A stretch of 64,000 nucleotides of DNA from Paracoccus pantotrophus (GCF_008824185.1 NZ_CP044423.1:571501-635500), one strand, 5' to 3'. Shown: positions 16,611-25,366, numbered from the stretch's first letter. The notes: generated by a model not told the origin, from the letters alone. A program made the numbers and translations.

Positions 16611-17999
16611 ATGGCATCCGTCCTCATCAACCTCGTGATCTTTGCCGCGCTGATCGTCGCACTGGTCCGCCTGCAAGGCGGTCAGCTGTCGCTGTCGGTG
16701 CGGGTCTTCATCGCCCTGGTCCTGGGCACGCTGTTCGGGATCGGGCTGCAACTCGTCCATGGCACCGGCACGCCGGCGCTGCAAACCACCATCGACTGGA
16801 TCAACGTGGCCGGCAACGGCTATGTGCAGCTGTTGCAGATGGTGGTGATGCCGCTGGTCTTCGCGGCGATCCTCAGCGCGGTGGCGCGGCTGCACGACGC
16901 CTCGGCGCTTGGCCGCATCTCGGTGCTGACGCTGGGCACGCTGCTTGGCACCACGACCATCGCGGCCTTGGTGGGCGTGGTCATGTCGCTGGCCTTCGGC
17001 CTGACCGCCGAAGGGCTGGCCCAGGGCGCGGCCGAGACCGCAAGGCTGACCATGCTGGAGACCAGCTACGCGCCCCGCGTCGCCGACCTGACGGTGCCGC
17101 AGCTGCTGTTGTCCTTCATCCCCAGGAACCCCTTCGCCGACCTGACCGGGGCCAACCCGACCTCGATCATCGCGGTGGTGGTCTTTGCCGCCTTCCTGGG
17201 CGTCGCCGCCATCCGCCTGCTGCGCCGCGACCCGGAAAAGGGCCGCAGCCTGCTGAACCTGATCGACATCCTGCAAGCCTGGATCAGCCAATTGGTGCGG
17301 CTGATCATGGCGCTGACCCCCTATGGCGTCATGGCGCTGATGACCAAGATGGCGGCGACCTCGAACGCGGCCGACATCCTGAACCTGGGCAAGTTCGTCG
17401 TCGCCTCCTATCTGGGCCTGGCGATCATGTTCGTCGTGCATGCCGTGCTGCTCAGCCTGACCGGCGTGAACCCGCTGACCTTCTACCGCAAGATCGTCCC
17501 GGCGCTGACCTTCGCCTTTTCCAGCCGTTCCAGCGCCGCGACCATCCCGCTCAATGTCGAGATCCAGACCCGCCGCCTCGGCGTGCCGCAGACCATCGCC
17601 TCCTTTTCGGCCTCCTTCGGGGCGACCATCGGCCAGAACGGCTGCGCCGGGCTTTATCCGGCGATGCTGGCGGTGATGGTGGCGCCGACGGTCGGCATCG
17701 ACCCGCTGGACCCGGCCTGGATCATGACGCTGCTGGCCATCGTCACCCTGTCCTCGGCCGGGGTCGCGGGTGTGGGCGGGGGCGCGACCATGGCGGCGCT
17801 GATCGTGCTGCCGGCCATGGGTCTGCCGGTGACGCTTGTGGCGCTGCTGATCTCGGTCGAGCCGCTGATCGACATGGGGCGCACGGCGCTCAACGTCTCG
17901 GGCTCGATGACGGCGGGCACCGTCACCTCGCAGATCCTCGGCCAGACCGACAAGGCCGTCCTGCAAAGCCGGGACGAGCGCGGCCTGCAAAGCGCATGA
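16611..17999 (+). CDS. tcyP: L-cystine:cation symporter (TcyP/YdjN-like, DAACS family)
   Basis: A 462-residue secondary carrier of the dicarboxylate/amino-acid:cation symporter family, closest in appearance to the TcyP/YdjN cystine transporters. Typical segments are YVQLLQMVVMPLVFAAILSA, FAFSSRSSAATIPLNVE (substrate serine-rich hairpin), SFGATIGQNGCAGLYPAMLA and VEPLIDMGRTALNVSG. About eight membrane helices plus two re-entrant loops are expected. It is monocistronic, with a strong terminator right behind it. Cystine as substrate is a family-level inference. Confidence 0.85.
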   Translation: MASVLINLVIFAALIVALVRLQGGQLSLSVRVFIALVLGTLFGIGLQLVHGTGTPALQTTIDWINVAGNGYVQLLQMVVMPLVFAAILSAVARLHDASALGRISVLTLGTLLGTTTIAALVGVVMSLAFGLTAEGLAQGAAETARLTMLETSYAPRVADLTVPQLLLSFIPRNPFADLTGANPTSIIAVVVFAAFLGVAAIRLLRRDPEKGRSLLNLIDILQAWISQLVRLIMALTPYGVMALMTKMAATSNAADILNLGKFVVASYLGLAIMFVVHAVLLSLTGVNPLTFYRKIVPALTFAFSSRSSAATIPLNVEIQTRRLGVPQTIASFSASFGATIGQNGCAGLYPAMLAVMVAPTVGIDPLDPAWIMTLLAIVTLSSAGVAGVGGGATMAALIVLPAMGLPVTLVALLISVEPLIDMGRTALNVSGSMTAGTVTSQILGQTDKAVLQSRDERGLQSA

Positions 18000-18006
18000 C
18001 AACGCC

Positions 18007-18060
18007 CCGGCGCCGCCCGCAGACGCGGCGCCGGCTTTCTCCGTTTCCAAAATACCCATG
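18007..18060 (+). terminator. intrinsic terminator fused to a dispersed repeat after the cystine carrier
   Basis: A perfect 10-base stem (CCGGCGCCGC 18007-18016 / GCGGCGCCGG 18025-18034) with an 8-base loop is followed by CTTTCTCCGTTTCC, a good intrinsic terminator just after the transporter stop. The downstream sequence CCGTTTCCAAAATACCC (18041-18057) is the same dispersed repeat seen after two other genes in this window. Confidence 0.7.
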
Positions 18061-18476
18061 CGACGGCGCGCGCTGTCGCCGGTTCAGCCGAATGCGGCCC
18101 TGCAAGTTCCATTCCTGCCCGGCCAGTTCGGTTGGCGTCGCCGGGCGGGGCGTCCAGCGTGGTGGCTGGCCCGTAGGTCTCGTCCGACATCGGCAGGATG
18201 CGGGCCAGGACGAAATCCATCTCTCCAGCCGCCCGGTGCAGCGGCAATTCGCACCAGGGCAGGAAGTCGCGCGTGATACTCGCCCGGCTCGACCTGATCG
18301 GCACGGGACGGCATGCGCGCCCGGCCGGGCGAGGTGCCGGGGATCGAGGCCCCATGCTCGGCCTGCCGCTGGCGGTGCCGGCGCTCTCGGCCAGCGGGAA
18401 CGGCTTCCGCCCGGCCGCGATGACGTATCGCAAGCTCGCCGCCATGGCGGTCGAGGTGAGGAAAGGACAGTTACCG
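18061..18476. other. gap without a recognisable gene
   Basis: About 416 bases between the cystine-carrier terminator and the galactose-dehydrogenase-like gene. All frames contain open stretches, but none has a convincing start, ribosome site or recognisable family motif. The plus-strand frame open from 18198 runs into the downstream gene but lacks protein-like sequence before 18477. This may be a decayed gene; I could not identify a parent family. AAAGGA before 18477 is the ribosome site for the next gene. Confidence 0.4.
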
Positions 18477-19388
18477 ATGAAGATCGCGCTTGCCGGCATC
18501 GGAAAGATCGCGCTGGACCAGCATGTTCCGGCGCTGACCTCGAGCCCGGATTGGGAGCTGGCCGCGACGGTCAGTCGCCATGGCCGGGTCGAGGGTATCG
18601 AAGCCTTTCCGCGCATCGAGGACATGCTGGAGGCCCGTCCCGACATCGGTGCGGTCAGCCTGTGCCTGCCGCCCGTGCCCCGCTTCGAGATCGCGCAGGC
18701 GGTGCTGCGCGCCGGCCGCCACCTGATGCTGGAAAAGCCCCCCGGCGCGACCCTGGCCGAGGTGCATGTCCTGCGCGACCTGGCGCAGGCGCGGGGGGTG
18801 ACGCTTTTTGCGACCTGGCATTCGCGCATGGCCCATGCGGTGGCGGCGGCCAGGGCGTGGCTGGCCGGCCGCCGCATCCGCGAGGGCCGGATCACCTGGC
18901 GCGAGGATGTGCGGCTCTGGCATCCCGGCCAGGACTGGATCTTCGAGGCCGGCGGCATGGGCGTCTTCGACCCAGGCATCAACGCGCTTTCGATCCTGAC
19001 CGAGATCCTGCCCGTGCCGGTGCATGTCATCGCGGCGGAACTGGACTTCCCGGAGAACCGCCAAGCCCCCATCGCCGCACGGCTGAGCCTGTCGCATGGC
19101 ATCACGGCCGATTTCGACCTCCGCCAGCAGGGCTCCGAAACCTGGGATATGGAGTTCGCCACCGATGCCGGCCGGCTGGCGCTGCGCAGGGGCGGCAACC
19201 TGCTGGAGATCGACGGCCGCCCGGCGACGGGCAAGGCCAGCATCACGGGCGAATACCCGGCGCTTTACGCGCGCATGGCCGGGCTCCTGCGCAAGGGCGC
19301 CTCCGAGGTGGACCTCTCGCCCATGATCCTCGTTGCCGATGCCTTCACAAGAGGAAGCCGCCGGACCGTCGCGCCCTTCGTCTTCTAA
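18477..19388 (+). CDS. Gfo/Idh/MocA oxidoreductase, D-galactose 1-dehydrogenase-like
   Basis: A 303-residue NAD(P)-dependent sugar dehydrogenase. The Rossmann motif AGIGKIALDQHVPAL opens the protein. The family signature EKPPGATLAEV and the segments TLFATWHSR, WREDVRLWHPGQDWIFEAGG and GVFDPGINALSILTEILP match bacterial D-galactose / L-arabinose 1-dehydrogenases, which make the aldonolactone. The ATG at 18477 follows GGAAAGGA and starts directly with the cofactor fold. No other sugar gene is adjacent, so the physiological substrate is uncertain. Confidence 0.8.
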   Translation: MKIALAGIGKIALDQHVPALTSSPDWELAATVSRHGRVEGIEAFPRIEDMLEARPDIGAVSLCLPPVPRFEIAQAVLRAGRHLMLEKPPGATLAEVHVLRDLAQARGVTLFATWHSRMAHAVAAARAWLAGRRIREGRITWREDVRLWHPGQDWIFEAGGMGVFDPGINALSILTEILPVPVHVIAAELDFPENRQAPIAARLSLSHGITADFDLRQQGSETWDMEFATDAGRLALRRGGNLLEIDGRPATGKASITGEYPALYARMAGLLRKGASEVDLSPMILVADAFTRGSRRTVAPFVF

Positions 19389-19430
19389 GCTCCGGCACCG
19401 GGATGGCGACGCGGCCGGTCCCGCGACCTG

Positions 19431-19491
19431 GGCCGCTGCCGTTCTTTCCGTTTTCCAAATACCCCCGCCGGAGGCAGCGGCCAAGGGCCGC
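19431..19491. terminator. nested hairpins and dispersed repeat between convergent genes
   Basis: GGCCGCTGCC (19431-19440) pairs with GGCAGCGGCC (19473-19482) around a loop that holds the dispersed repeat (TTTCCGTTTTCCAAATACCC, about 19445-19464). A second, smaller stem GCGGCC-AAG-GGCCGC (19477-19491) followed by TTTCC overlaps the right arm, so the two are mutually exclusive. Lying between the convergent dehydrogenase gene and purL, the block probably terminates both transcripts. Confidence 0.6.
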
Positions 19492-19499
19492 TTTCCGGG

Positions 19500-21671
19500 T
19501 CAGGCGAGTTCCAGGTCCAGGCTTTTCTCGAAGGCGGTGCGATAAAGCTGCGACAGCTCGGCCAGGGGCGCGGCGTCGCCGCCAAGGATCACCGTCTCGC
19601 CGCCGAAGCCGCCGACCGTCGCCAGCGGCACACCGGCCGCCGCGGCCGCCTCGGCCAGCTTGGCCGCGTCCTCGGCGGTGCAGGCGACCAGGTAGCGGGC
19701 CTGATCCTCGCCGAAAAGCTGCGCGATCCCGGCGCTGTCCAGCGTCACGCCCAGGCCCGCCGCCTCGGCCAGTTCGAAGGCCGCCAGCGCCAGCCCGCCG
19801 TCGGACAGGTCGGTCGCGGCCCGGACCAGCGCGCCGTGGGCGCGCAGGAATTCGCCATTGCGGCGCTCGGCGGCCAGGTCCACATGCGGCGCGTCGCCCG
19901 CCTCGATGCCGAAGGCCTCGGCGGCCAGCGCCGACTGGCCCAGGTGGCCGCGCGTCTCGCCGATGACCAGCGCCAGGTCGCCCTCGGCCGGAAGGCCGGC
20001 GATCAGGTCGCCCAGATCGGCGATCAACCCGACGCCGCCGATGGTGGGGGTGGGCAGGATCCCCTTGCCGTCGGTTTCGTTATAAAGCGAGACGTTGCCC
20101 GAGACGATGGGGAAGTCGAGCGCCGCGCAGGCCTCGCCGATGCCCTTGATGGCGCCGACGAACTGGCCCATGATCTCGGGCTTTTCCGGGTTGCCGAAGT
20201 TCAGGTTGTCGGTGGTGGCCAGCGGCAGGGCGCCGCAGGCGGTCAGGTTGCGATAGGCCTCGGCCACCGCCTGCTTGCCGCCCTCATAGGGGTTCGCCCG
20301 GACATAGCGCGGCGTCACGTCGCTGGTGAAGGCCAGCGCCTTCTTCGTGCCATGCACGCGTACCACGCCGGCGCCCAGGCCGGGGCGGCGGATGGTGTCG
20401 GCGCCGACCTGGGTGTCGTATTGCTCCCACACCCAGCCCTTGTGGGCATAGTTCGGGCTGCCGATCAGCACCTTCAGCGCCGCGATCGGGGCGATGGCGG
20501 GCAGGGCAGGCATCTCGGCCGCGACGGGCGTTTCCACCCAAGGACGGTCATATTCCGGCGCGCTGGAGGAGAGTTTCGACAGCGGCAGGTCCGCCTTGAC
20601 CTCGTTGCCGTGCATGATCAGGAAACGGTCCTCGGCGATGGTCTCGCCGACGATGGCGAAATCCAGATCCCATTTCTCGAAGATCGCCCGCGCCTCGGCC
20701 TCCTTCTCGGGCTTCAGCACCATGAGCATGCGTTCCTGCGACTCCGACAGCATCATCTCATAGGCGGTCATGTTGGTTTCGCGCTGCGGCACGGCATCGA
20801 GTACCAGCTTGATCCCGAGCCCGCCCTTGTCGCCCATCTCGACCGCCGAGCAGGTCAGGCCCGCCGCGCCCATGTCCTGAATGGAAATGACGCTGTCGGT
20901 CTGCATCAGCTCCAGGCAGGCTTCCAGCAGGCATTTCTCGGTAAAGGGGTCGCCGACCTGCACGGTCGGGCGCTTTTCCTCGATGGTGTCGTCGAACTCG
21001 GCCGAGGCCATGGTGGCGCCGCCGACGCCGTCGCGGCCGGTCTTGGCGCCAAGGTAGACCACCGGCATGCCGACGCCCGAGGCGGCGGAATAGAAGATCT
21101 TGTCGCTGTCCGCGAGGCCCGCGGCAAAGGCGTTCACCAGGCAGTTGCCGTCATAGCTGCGGTGGAAGCGCAGCTCGCCGCCGACGTTCGGCACGCCGAA
21201 GGCATTGCCATAGGCGCCGATCCCCTCGACCACGCCCTTGACCAGATGCGCGGTCTTGGGATGCTCGGGCCGGCCGAAGGACAGCGCGTCCATGGCGGCG
21301 ATGGGGCGGGCGCCCATGGTGAAGACGTCGCGCAGGATGCCGCCGACGCCGGTCGCGGCGCCCTGATGCGGCTCGATATAGCTGGGATGGTTGTGGCTCT
21401 CCATCTTGAAGACCACGGCCTGGCCGTCGCCGATATCCACGACGCCGGCGTTTTCGCCCGGACCGCAGATCACCTGCGGGCCGTTGGTCGGCAGGGTGCG
21501 CAGCCATTTCTTGGACGACTTGTAGGAGCAATGCTCGTTCCACATCGCCGAGAAGATGCCCAACTCGGTGAAGGTGGGTTCGCGCCCGATGATCTCGAGG
21601 ATGCGCTGGTATTCGTCGGGCTTGAGCCCGTGCGCGGCGATCAGTTCCTCGGTGATCTGCGGTTCGTTCAT
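19500..21671 (-). CDS. purL: phosphoribosylformylglycinamidine synthase subunit PurL
   Basis: A 723-residue small-type PurL, the ATP-dependent synthetase subunit that works with PurQ and PurS in step four of purine synthesis (FGAR to FGAM). Landmarks are WNEHCSYKSSKKWLRTLP (catalytic His region), VVFKMESHNHPSYIEPHQGA, AMDALSFG, CLLEACLELMQTDS with IQDMGAAGLTCSAVEMG, and FPIVSGNVSLYNET. Length is normal for PurL that needs separate PurQ and PurS, which are not in this window. The ATG at 21671 is preceded by AGGAC. Confidence 0.95.
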   Translation of the reverse strand: MNEPQITEELIAAHGLKPDEYQRILEIIGREPTFTELGIFSAMWNEHCSYKSSKKWLRTLPTNGPQVICGPGENAGVVDIGDGQAVVFKMESHNHPSYIEPHQGAATGVGGILRDVFTMGARPIAAMDALSFGRPEHPKTAHLVKGVVEGIGAYGNAFGVPNVGGELRFHRSYDGNCLVNAFAAGLADSDKIFYSAASGVGMPVVYLGAKTGRDGVGGATMASAEFDDTIEEKRPTVQVGDPFTEKCLLEACLELMQTDSVISIQDMGAAGLTCSAVEMGDKGGLGIKLVLDAVPQRETNMTAYEMMLSESQERMLMVLKPEKEAEARAIFEKWDLDFAIVGETIAEDRFLIMHGNEVKADLPLSKLSSSAPEYDRPWVETPVAAEMPALPAIAPIAALKVLIGSPNYAHKGWVWEQYDTQVGADTIRRPGLGAGVVRVHGTKKALAFTSDVTPRYVRANPYEGGKQAVAEAYRNLTACGALPLATTDNLNFGNPEKPEIMGQFVGAIKGIGEACAALDFPIVSGNVSLYNETDGKGILPTPTIGGVGLIADLGDLIAGLPAEGDLALVIGETRGHLGQSALAAEAFGIEAGDAPHVDLAAERRNGEFLRAHGALVRAATDLSDGGLALAAFELAEAAGLGVTLDSAGIAQLFGEDQARYLVACTAEDAAKLAEAAAAAGVPLATVGGFGGETVILGGDAAPLAELSQLYRTAFEKSLDLELA

Positions 21672-21789
21672 GTCCTGGCGCCTTTCCCCCGGTTTTGCGG
21701 CCTTTTAAGCGGCGGCGAAGGGTTAGGAAAGGCCCCCGCGCGCAGGGCCGGGAAAAACCGCGATGCCTGGGGCAAAAAAGTGGCGGCGC

Positions 21790-21817
21790 AAAAAAAAGCC
21801 GGGCATGAAGCCCGGCT
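21790..21817 (-). terminator. textbook Rho-independent terminator upstream of purL
   Basis: On the minus strand an 8-base stem AGCCGGGC / GCCCGGCT with a 5-base loop is followed by eight T residues. This is the cleanest intrinsic terminator in the window. It ends whatever is transcribed leftward from the 21,820-21,993 interval or from the LysR gene, and isolates the purL promoter (21,672-21,789). Confidence 0.85.
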
Positions 21818-21993
21818 CAAGTCCAACAGGGAGGTTGAAGGTGATGAGAGTTTCCTCAAACCATCGCCTTCGAGATCGGAAATATGTGCAGTCGGCGAGC
21901 GGTTCAAGGATCAATTCCGCATTGCAGCACATGCCCGATATGCATTCTGCGAATGCCTCGGGCAAAGCCGCGCGGCATCTGCCCGTTCGGCGC
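21818..21993 (-). ncRNA. candidate small RNA or long 3' UTR ending at the terminator
   Basis: About 175 bases lie between the stop of the LysR gene and the strong terminator on the same strand, with no convincing protein. The RNA would contain a hairpin (GATG...GAG-GAAA-CTC...CATC, about 21,842-21,864) and an unpaired CAACCTCCCTG that could pair with a Shine-Dalgarno sequence, a feature common in Rhodobacterales regulatory RNAs. It could equally be only the 3' UTR of the regulator. No promoter was clearly seen. Confidence 0.35.
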
Positions 21994-22914
21994 TCATCCC
22001 GCGGACGGGTCGGTGGCCTGTTCCTCGGTTTGCTGGCGGCGCAGGGACTGGATCTCCTCCAGCACGAAATCGCGGAAGGCGGCGACGCGGCGCGAGGCGC
22101 GCAATTCCTCGGGGAAAGCCAGGAAGACCGGCACCTCGCCCGACTGGATGTCCGGCAACACACGGGTCAGGTTGGGGAAATCCGACGACAGGTAATCGGG
22201 CAGGACACCGATGCCGACATGGTTCAGCACGCCTTGCAGCACGCCGAAATAGTTGTTCACCATCAGGGTCGAGCTGATGTTGCGCGCCAGCAGCATCTGC
22301 GACAACACCGCGCCGGAACTGACCTGCGGCGTCTGCGGGTTCTGGCAGATCAGCCGGTGCGGCCCCAGATCCTCCAGCGTCTCGGGCACGCCGGCCTTGG
22401 CCAGGTATTCCGGCGTGGCATAAAGCCTCATGCGGATGTTGAGCAGCCGGCGGCGGATCAGATCCTGCTGGTTGGGTTCCTTCATGCGGATGGCGACGTC
22501 GGCCTCGCGCATGGGCAGATCCAGCACGCGCTCTTCCAGCATCAGGTCGATCTTGAGGTCGGGGTAGCGTTCGTAAAGCTTGGCCAGCCGCGGCACCAGC
22601 CACATGGTGCCGAAGCCGGTGGTGGTCGTGACCTTGAGCTCGCCGAAGACGCTTTCCTCGCTGTCGCGGATGCGGGCGGCGGTGGTGTCGAGCTTGCGCA
22701 CCATGGACGAGGTCGCCTCGAACAGCAGCTCCCCCTGCTCGGTCAGGATCAGCCCGCGGGCATGGCGGTGGAAAAGGGTGGTGCCCAGCGAGTCTTCCAG
22801 CGCGCGGATCTGGCGGCTGACGGCGGACTGGGACAGGTGCAAGACATCGCCCGCGTGGGTCAGGCTGCCCGCGTCGGCGACGGCGTGAAATATTCTTAAC
22901 TTATCCCAGTCCAT
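21994..22914 (-). CDS. LysR-family regulator (conserved in Rhodobacterales)
   Basis: A 306-residue LysR regulator with an N-terminal DNA-binding domain (MDWDKLRIFHAVADAGSLTH, LSQSAVSRQIRALE) and a substrate-binding-like domain including TTTTGFGTMWLVPRLAKLY. I recognise it as a Rhodobacterales-conserved type, in other genomes often near trxB; its target is unknown. The ATG at 22914 gives the standard N-terminus; an upstream ATG (22935) is possible. No gene is divergent from it at close range. The C-terminus ends in a Gln/Glu-rich, low-complexity tail (RRQQTEEQATDPSAG). Confidence 0.85.
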   Translation of the reverse strand: MDWDKLRIFHAVADAGSLTHAGDVLHLSQSAVSRQIRALEDSLGTTLFHRHARGLILTEQGELLFEATSSMVRKLDTTAARIRDSEESVFGELKVTTTTGFGTMWLVPRLAKLYERYPDLKIDLMLEERVLDLPMREADVAIRMKEPNQQDLIRRRLLNIRMRLYATPEYLAKAGVPETLEDLGPHRLICQNPQTPQVSSGAVLSQMLLARNISSTLMVNNYFGVLQGVLNHVGIGVLPDYLSSDFPNLTRVLPDIQSGEVPVFLAFPEELRASRRVAAFRDFVLEEIQSLRRQQTEEQATDPSAG

Positions 22915-23403
22915 AACAGTGCTTTCTTGCGGCATCAGCCATGCAATCCGTGCAACCCTTATCACAGAAGGTTAGCGGAACAAGCCTGCAAAACGCCAAG
23001 AAAACCCTTTCTCCGGCAGTGTTGCTTACCCACAATGCGCAGCGGATGACCACCTGCCGAGCAGGGGCAGGCCAAGCCTGTGCAAATCCCGTCCATGGTG
23101 CCGATTCGGACCGGCGAAACGTCACGCGCTTTTGAACGCGGCCGGTCGGTCATGCGGGGGGGGGGGCGGCCGACCGGCCCGGCCGGGCGCGGGGCCTGCG
23201 CCGCGCGACCTTCTGCCGCATGGTGCCCGGCCGTCGCCGCCCTCGTGCGCCGCCGGCGGGGGCTCGACCGCGAAAAACCATGCTGGCGCGAGCCTGGGCG
23301 CGTCGCGCAGCCGTGTTCCGGCCCCGGCGGCCGGGTGACATAAATCATGGCATTCCGGCGCGGCGCATCCTAGAAAAGGCCAATCGCGAACAGGAGGCTA
23401 GTC
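22915..23403. other. gene-free region upstream of murI
   Basis: A 489-base gap between the divergent LysR gene and murI. I see no credible gene. It holds a G-rich hairpin at 23140-23179, a GC-rich block from about 23,160 to 23,330, and the murI ribosome site (CAGGAGG) at its right end. GTGACATAAATCATGG near 23,336 is the most promoter-like AT-rich patch before murI. Confidence 0.5.
23140..23179. repeat. hairpin with an 11-G homopolymer in the loop
   Basis: GGCCGGTCGG (23140-23149) and CCGACCGGCC (23170-23179) are perfect inverted repeats around a 20-base loop containing a run of eleven G residues (23156-23166). It is the longest homopolymer I noticed in the window and lies in a gene-free region, 225 bases before murI. 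Confidence 0.7.
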
Positions 23404-24216
23404 ATGGCGGTGGGCGTATTCGATTCGGGTCTGGGCGGGCTGACGGTTCTGGCCGCCATCGCCGCCCGGCTGCCCGACTTGCCGCTGGTCTATCTGGGCG
23501 ACAATGCCCATACCCCCTATGGCGTGCGCGATGCCGAGGACATCTTCGGCCTGACCTGCGCCGGGGTCGAGCGGCTGTGGGCCGAGGGCTGCGACCTGGT
23601 GATCCTGGCCTGCAACACCGCCTCGGCCGCCGCGCTCAAGCGCATGCAGGAGACCTGGCTGCCCGCGGACAAGCGCGTGTTGGGGGTCTTTGTGCCGATG
23701 ATCGAGGCGCTGACCGAGCGCGGCTGGGGCGACAATTCGCCCCCGCGCGAGGTGGCGGTGAAGCATGTGGCGCTGTTCGCCACGCCCGCCACCGTGGCAA
23801 GCCGCGCCTTCCAGCGCGAGCTGGCCTTTCGCGCCATCGGCGTCGATGTCGAGGCCCAGCCCTGCGGCGGGGTCGTCGATGCCATCGAGATGGGCGACGA
23901 GATCCTGGCCGAGGCGCTGGTGACCAGCCATGTCGAGGCGCTCAAGCGCCGCATGCCGCATCCCGAGGCGGCGATCCTGGGCTGCACGCATTACCCGCTG
24001 GTCCAGGCCGCTTTCCAGAAGGCGCTGGGGCCGGGGGTCAAGGTCTATTCCCAGCCCGACCTGGTCGCCGAAAGCCTGGAGGACTATCTTGAGCGCCATC
24101 CCGAAATGCTGGGCGCGGGCAGCCGCTCGCGCTTCCTGACCACCGGCGATCCCGAGCGGGTCTCGGGCAAGGCCACGCAATTCCTCCGCCATCCGATCAG
24201 GTTTGAAAGCGCCTGA
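23404..24216 (+). CDS. murI: glutamate racemase MurI
   Basis: A 270-residue cofactor-independent racemase that supplies D-glutamate for peptidoglycan. Both catalytic cysteines are present: C70 in LACNTASAAA and about C195 in LGCTHYPLV. The N-terminal substrate motif FDSGLGG and DNAHTPYG are intact. The ATG at 23404 follows a strong CAGGAGG. ccmE starts 18 bases downstream on the same strand, so the two may be co-transcribed although unrelated in function. Confidence 0.95.
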   Translation: MAVGVFDSGLGGLTVLAAIAARLPDLPLVYLGDNAHTPYGVRDAEDIFGLTCAGVERLWAEGCDLVILACNTASAAALKRMQETWLPADKRVLGVFVPMIEALTERGWGDNSPPREVAVKHVALFATPATVASRAFQRELAFRAIGVDVEAQPCGGVVDAIEMGDEILAEALVTSHVEALKRRMPHPEAAILGCTHYPLVQAAFQKALGPGVKVYSQPDLVAESLEDYLERHPEMLGAGSRSRFLTTGDPERVSGKATQFLRHPIRFESA

Positions 24217-24234
24217 AGAAGGAGAGCCTGAAAT

Positions 24235-24678
24235 ATGAAATCATTGAAGAAAAGGCGCCGTATCCAGATCCTTGTCGCCGCCGCCGTGGCCCTTGTGCTG
24301 GCCGTCGGGCTGATCGGCTACGGGTTTCGCGACGGCATCAACCTCTACCGCTCGCCCAGCCAGATGGCCGAGAACCCGCCCGAGGCCGGCGAGGTCTTCC
24401 GCCTGGGCGGCCTGGTCGAGGACGGCAGCCTGGTGCGCGGCGCCAGCGAGACGGTGACCTTCCGCGTGACCGATGGCGGCGCCACCGTCCCGGTGCGCTT
24501 TACCGGCGTGCTGCCCGACCTGTTCTCGGAGGGCCAGGGCATGATCGGCACCGGGCGCATGGAGGGCGAGACCTTCGTCGCCTCGGAAATCCTGGCCAAG
24601 CATGACGAGAACTACATGCCGCGCGAGGTCATGGATTCGCTGAAGGAGCAGGGCGTCTACCAAGAGCCGAACTCCTGA
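24235..24678 (+). CDS. ccmE: cytochrome c maturation haem chaperone CcmE
   Basis: A 147-residue periplasmic haem chaperone anchored by one N-terminal helix (IQILVAAAVALVLAVGLIGY). It takes haem from CcmC/D and delivers it to CcmF/H. The covalent haem ligand is H123 in AKHDENYMP (HxxxY motif intact). The OB-fold body includes FRLGGLVEDGSL and FTGVLPDLFSEGQG. It is separated from ccmF by the endolysin-holin pair, an unusual break in an otherwise related set. Confidence 0.95.
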   Translation: MKSLKKRRRIQILVAAAVALVLAVGLIGYGFRDGINLYRSPSQMAENPPEAGEVFRLGGLVEDGSLVRGASETVTFRVTDGGATVPVRFTGVLPDLFSEGQGMIGTGRMEGETFVASEILAKHDENYMPREVMDSLKEQGVYQEPNS

Positions 24679-24694
24679 CGCAACGCGCGCCCGG

Positions 24695-24710
24695 TTAACC
24701 CCCGGTTAAC
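24695..24710 (+). promoter_or_regulatory. perfect CtrA box before the endolysin gene
   Basis: TTAA (24695-24698), seven bases, then TTAAC (24706-24710) is an exact match to the CtrA consensus TTAA-N7-TTAAC. It lies in the 76-base gap after ccmE and ends 44 bases before the endolysin ATG. The two half-sites sit in duplicated CCGGTTAACC words. CtrA control of GTA lysis genes is known in Rhodobacter capsulatus; binding here is inferred. Confidence 0.7.
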
Positions 24711-24754
24711 CGGATTTCTCCAGCCTTGGTCCGCTTCAGGATTGGGGGCTGGAC

Positions 24755-25366
24755 ATGAAGACAGTAACGCAGATCGCGGCCGAGATCGTCGCGCGTGAGG
24801 GGGGCTACGTCAACGACCCCGACGATCCGGGCGGGGCGACGAAATTCGGCGTCACGCTGGCGACCCTGCAGCGGCTGGGGATCGACAAGACCGGCGACGG
24901 GCGGGTGGACGTGGCGGACGTCAAGGCGCTGACCCGCGCCGATGCCGAGCGCATCTTCGTCGAGCATTATTTCCGCCGCCCGCGCCTGGCGGAACTGCCG
25001 GCCTCGGTGCAGGCCTCGGCCTTCGACATGTATGTCAATGCCGGCGCCAATGCGGTGAAGATCCTGCAACGGCTGGTCACGCGCATGGGCTTTGCGGCCA
25101 CGGACGACGGCGTGGTGGGACCGCGCACCGTCCAGGCCGCGCAGCAGGCCGATGCGGCGGCGCCGGGCTATTTCGCTGATGCCTACGGGATCGCGCGGCG
25201 GAACTATTACTATGCATTGGGCGATGCGCGCCCGGCCAGCCGCAAATATGCCCGCACCAAATCGGGGGGCAAGGGCGGCTGGATCCTGCGGGCCGAGGAG
25301 TTCATCTCGGCCAAATACCACCTGACGGCGGCCGAGCATCGGGCGAGGGTGGCGAAATGGGGCTGA
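24755..25366 (+). CDS. GH108 endolysin (N-acetylmuramidase), GTA-lysis type
   Basis: A 203-residue peptidoglycan hydrolase: glycoside hydrolase family 108 domain (residues 1-90) with the catalytic glutamate in VAREGGYVNDPDDPGGATKF (E15), then a putative peptidoglycan-binding domain (PG_binding_3, about 95-180; VVGPRTVQAAQQAD). No signal peptide is seen, so it needs a holin to reach the wall. The holin gene overlaps its 3' end by 10 bases. No phage structural genes are nearby. In R. capsulatus an equivalent isolated endolysin-holin pair releases gene transfer agent particles; the same role here is inference. Confidence 0.85.
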   Translation: MKTVTQIAAEIVAREGGYVNDPDDPGGATKFGVTLATLQRLGIDKTGDGRVDVADVKALTRADAERIFVEHYFRRPRLAELPASVQASAFDMYVNAGANAVKILQRLVTRMGFAATDDGVVGPRTVQAAQQADAAAPGYFADAYGIARRNYYYALGDARPASRKYARTKSGGKGGWILRAEEFISAKYHLTAAEHRARVAKWG

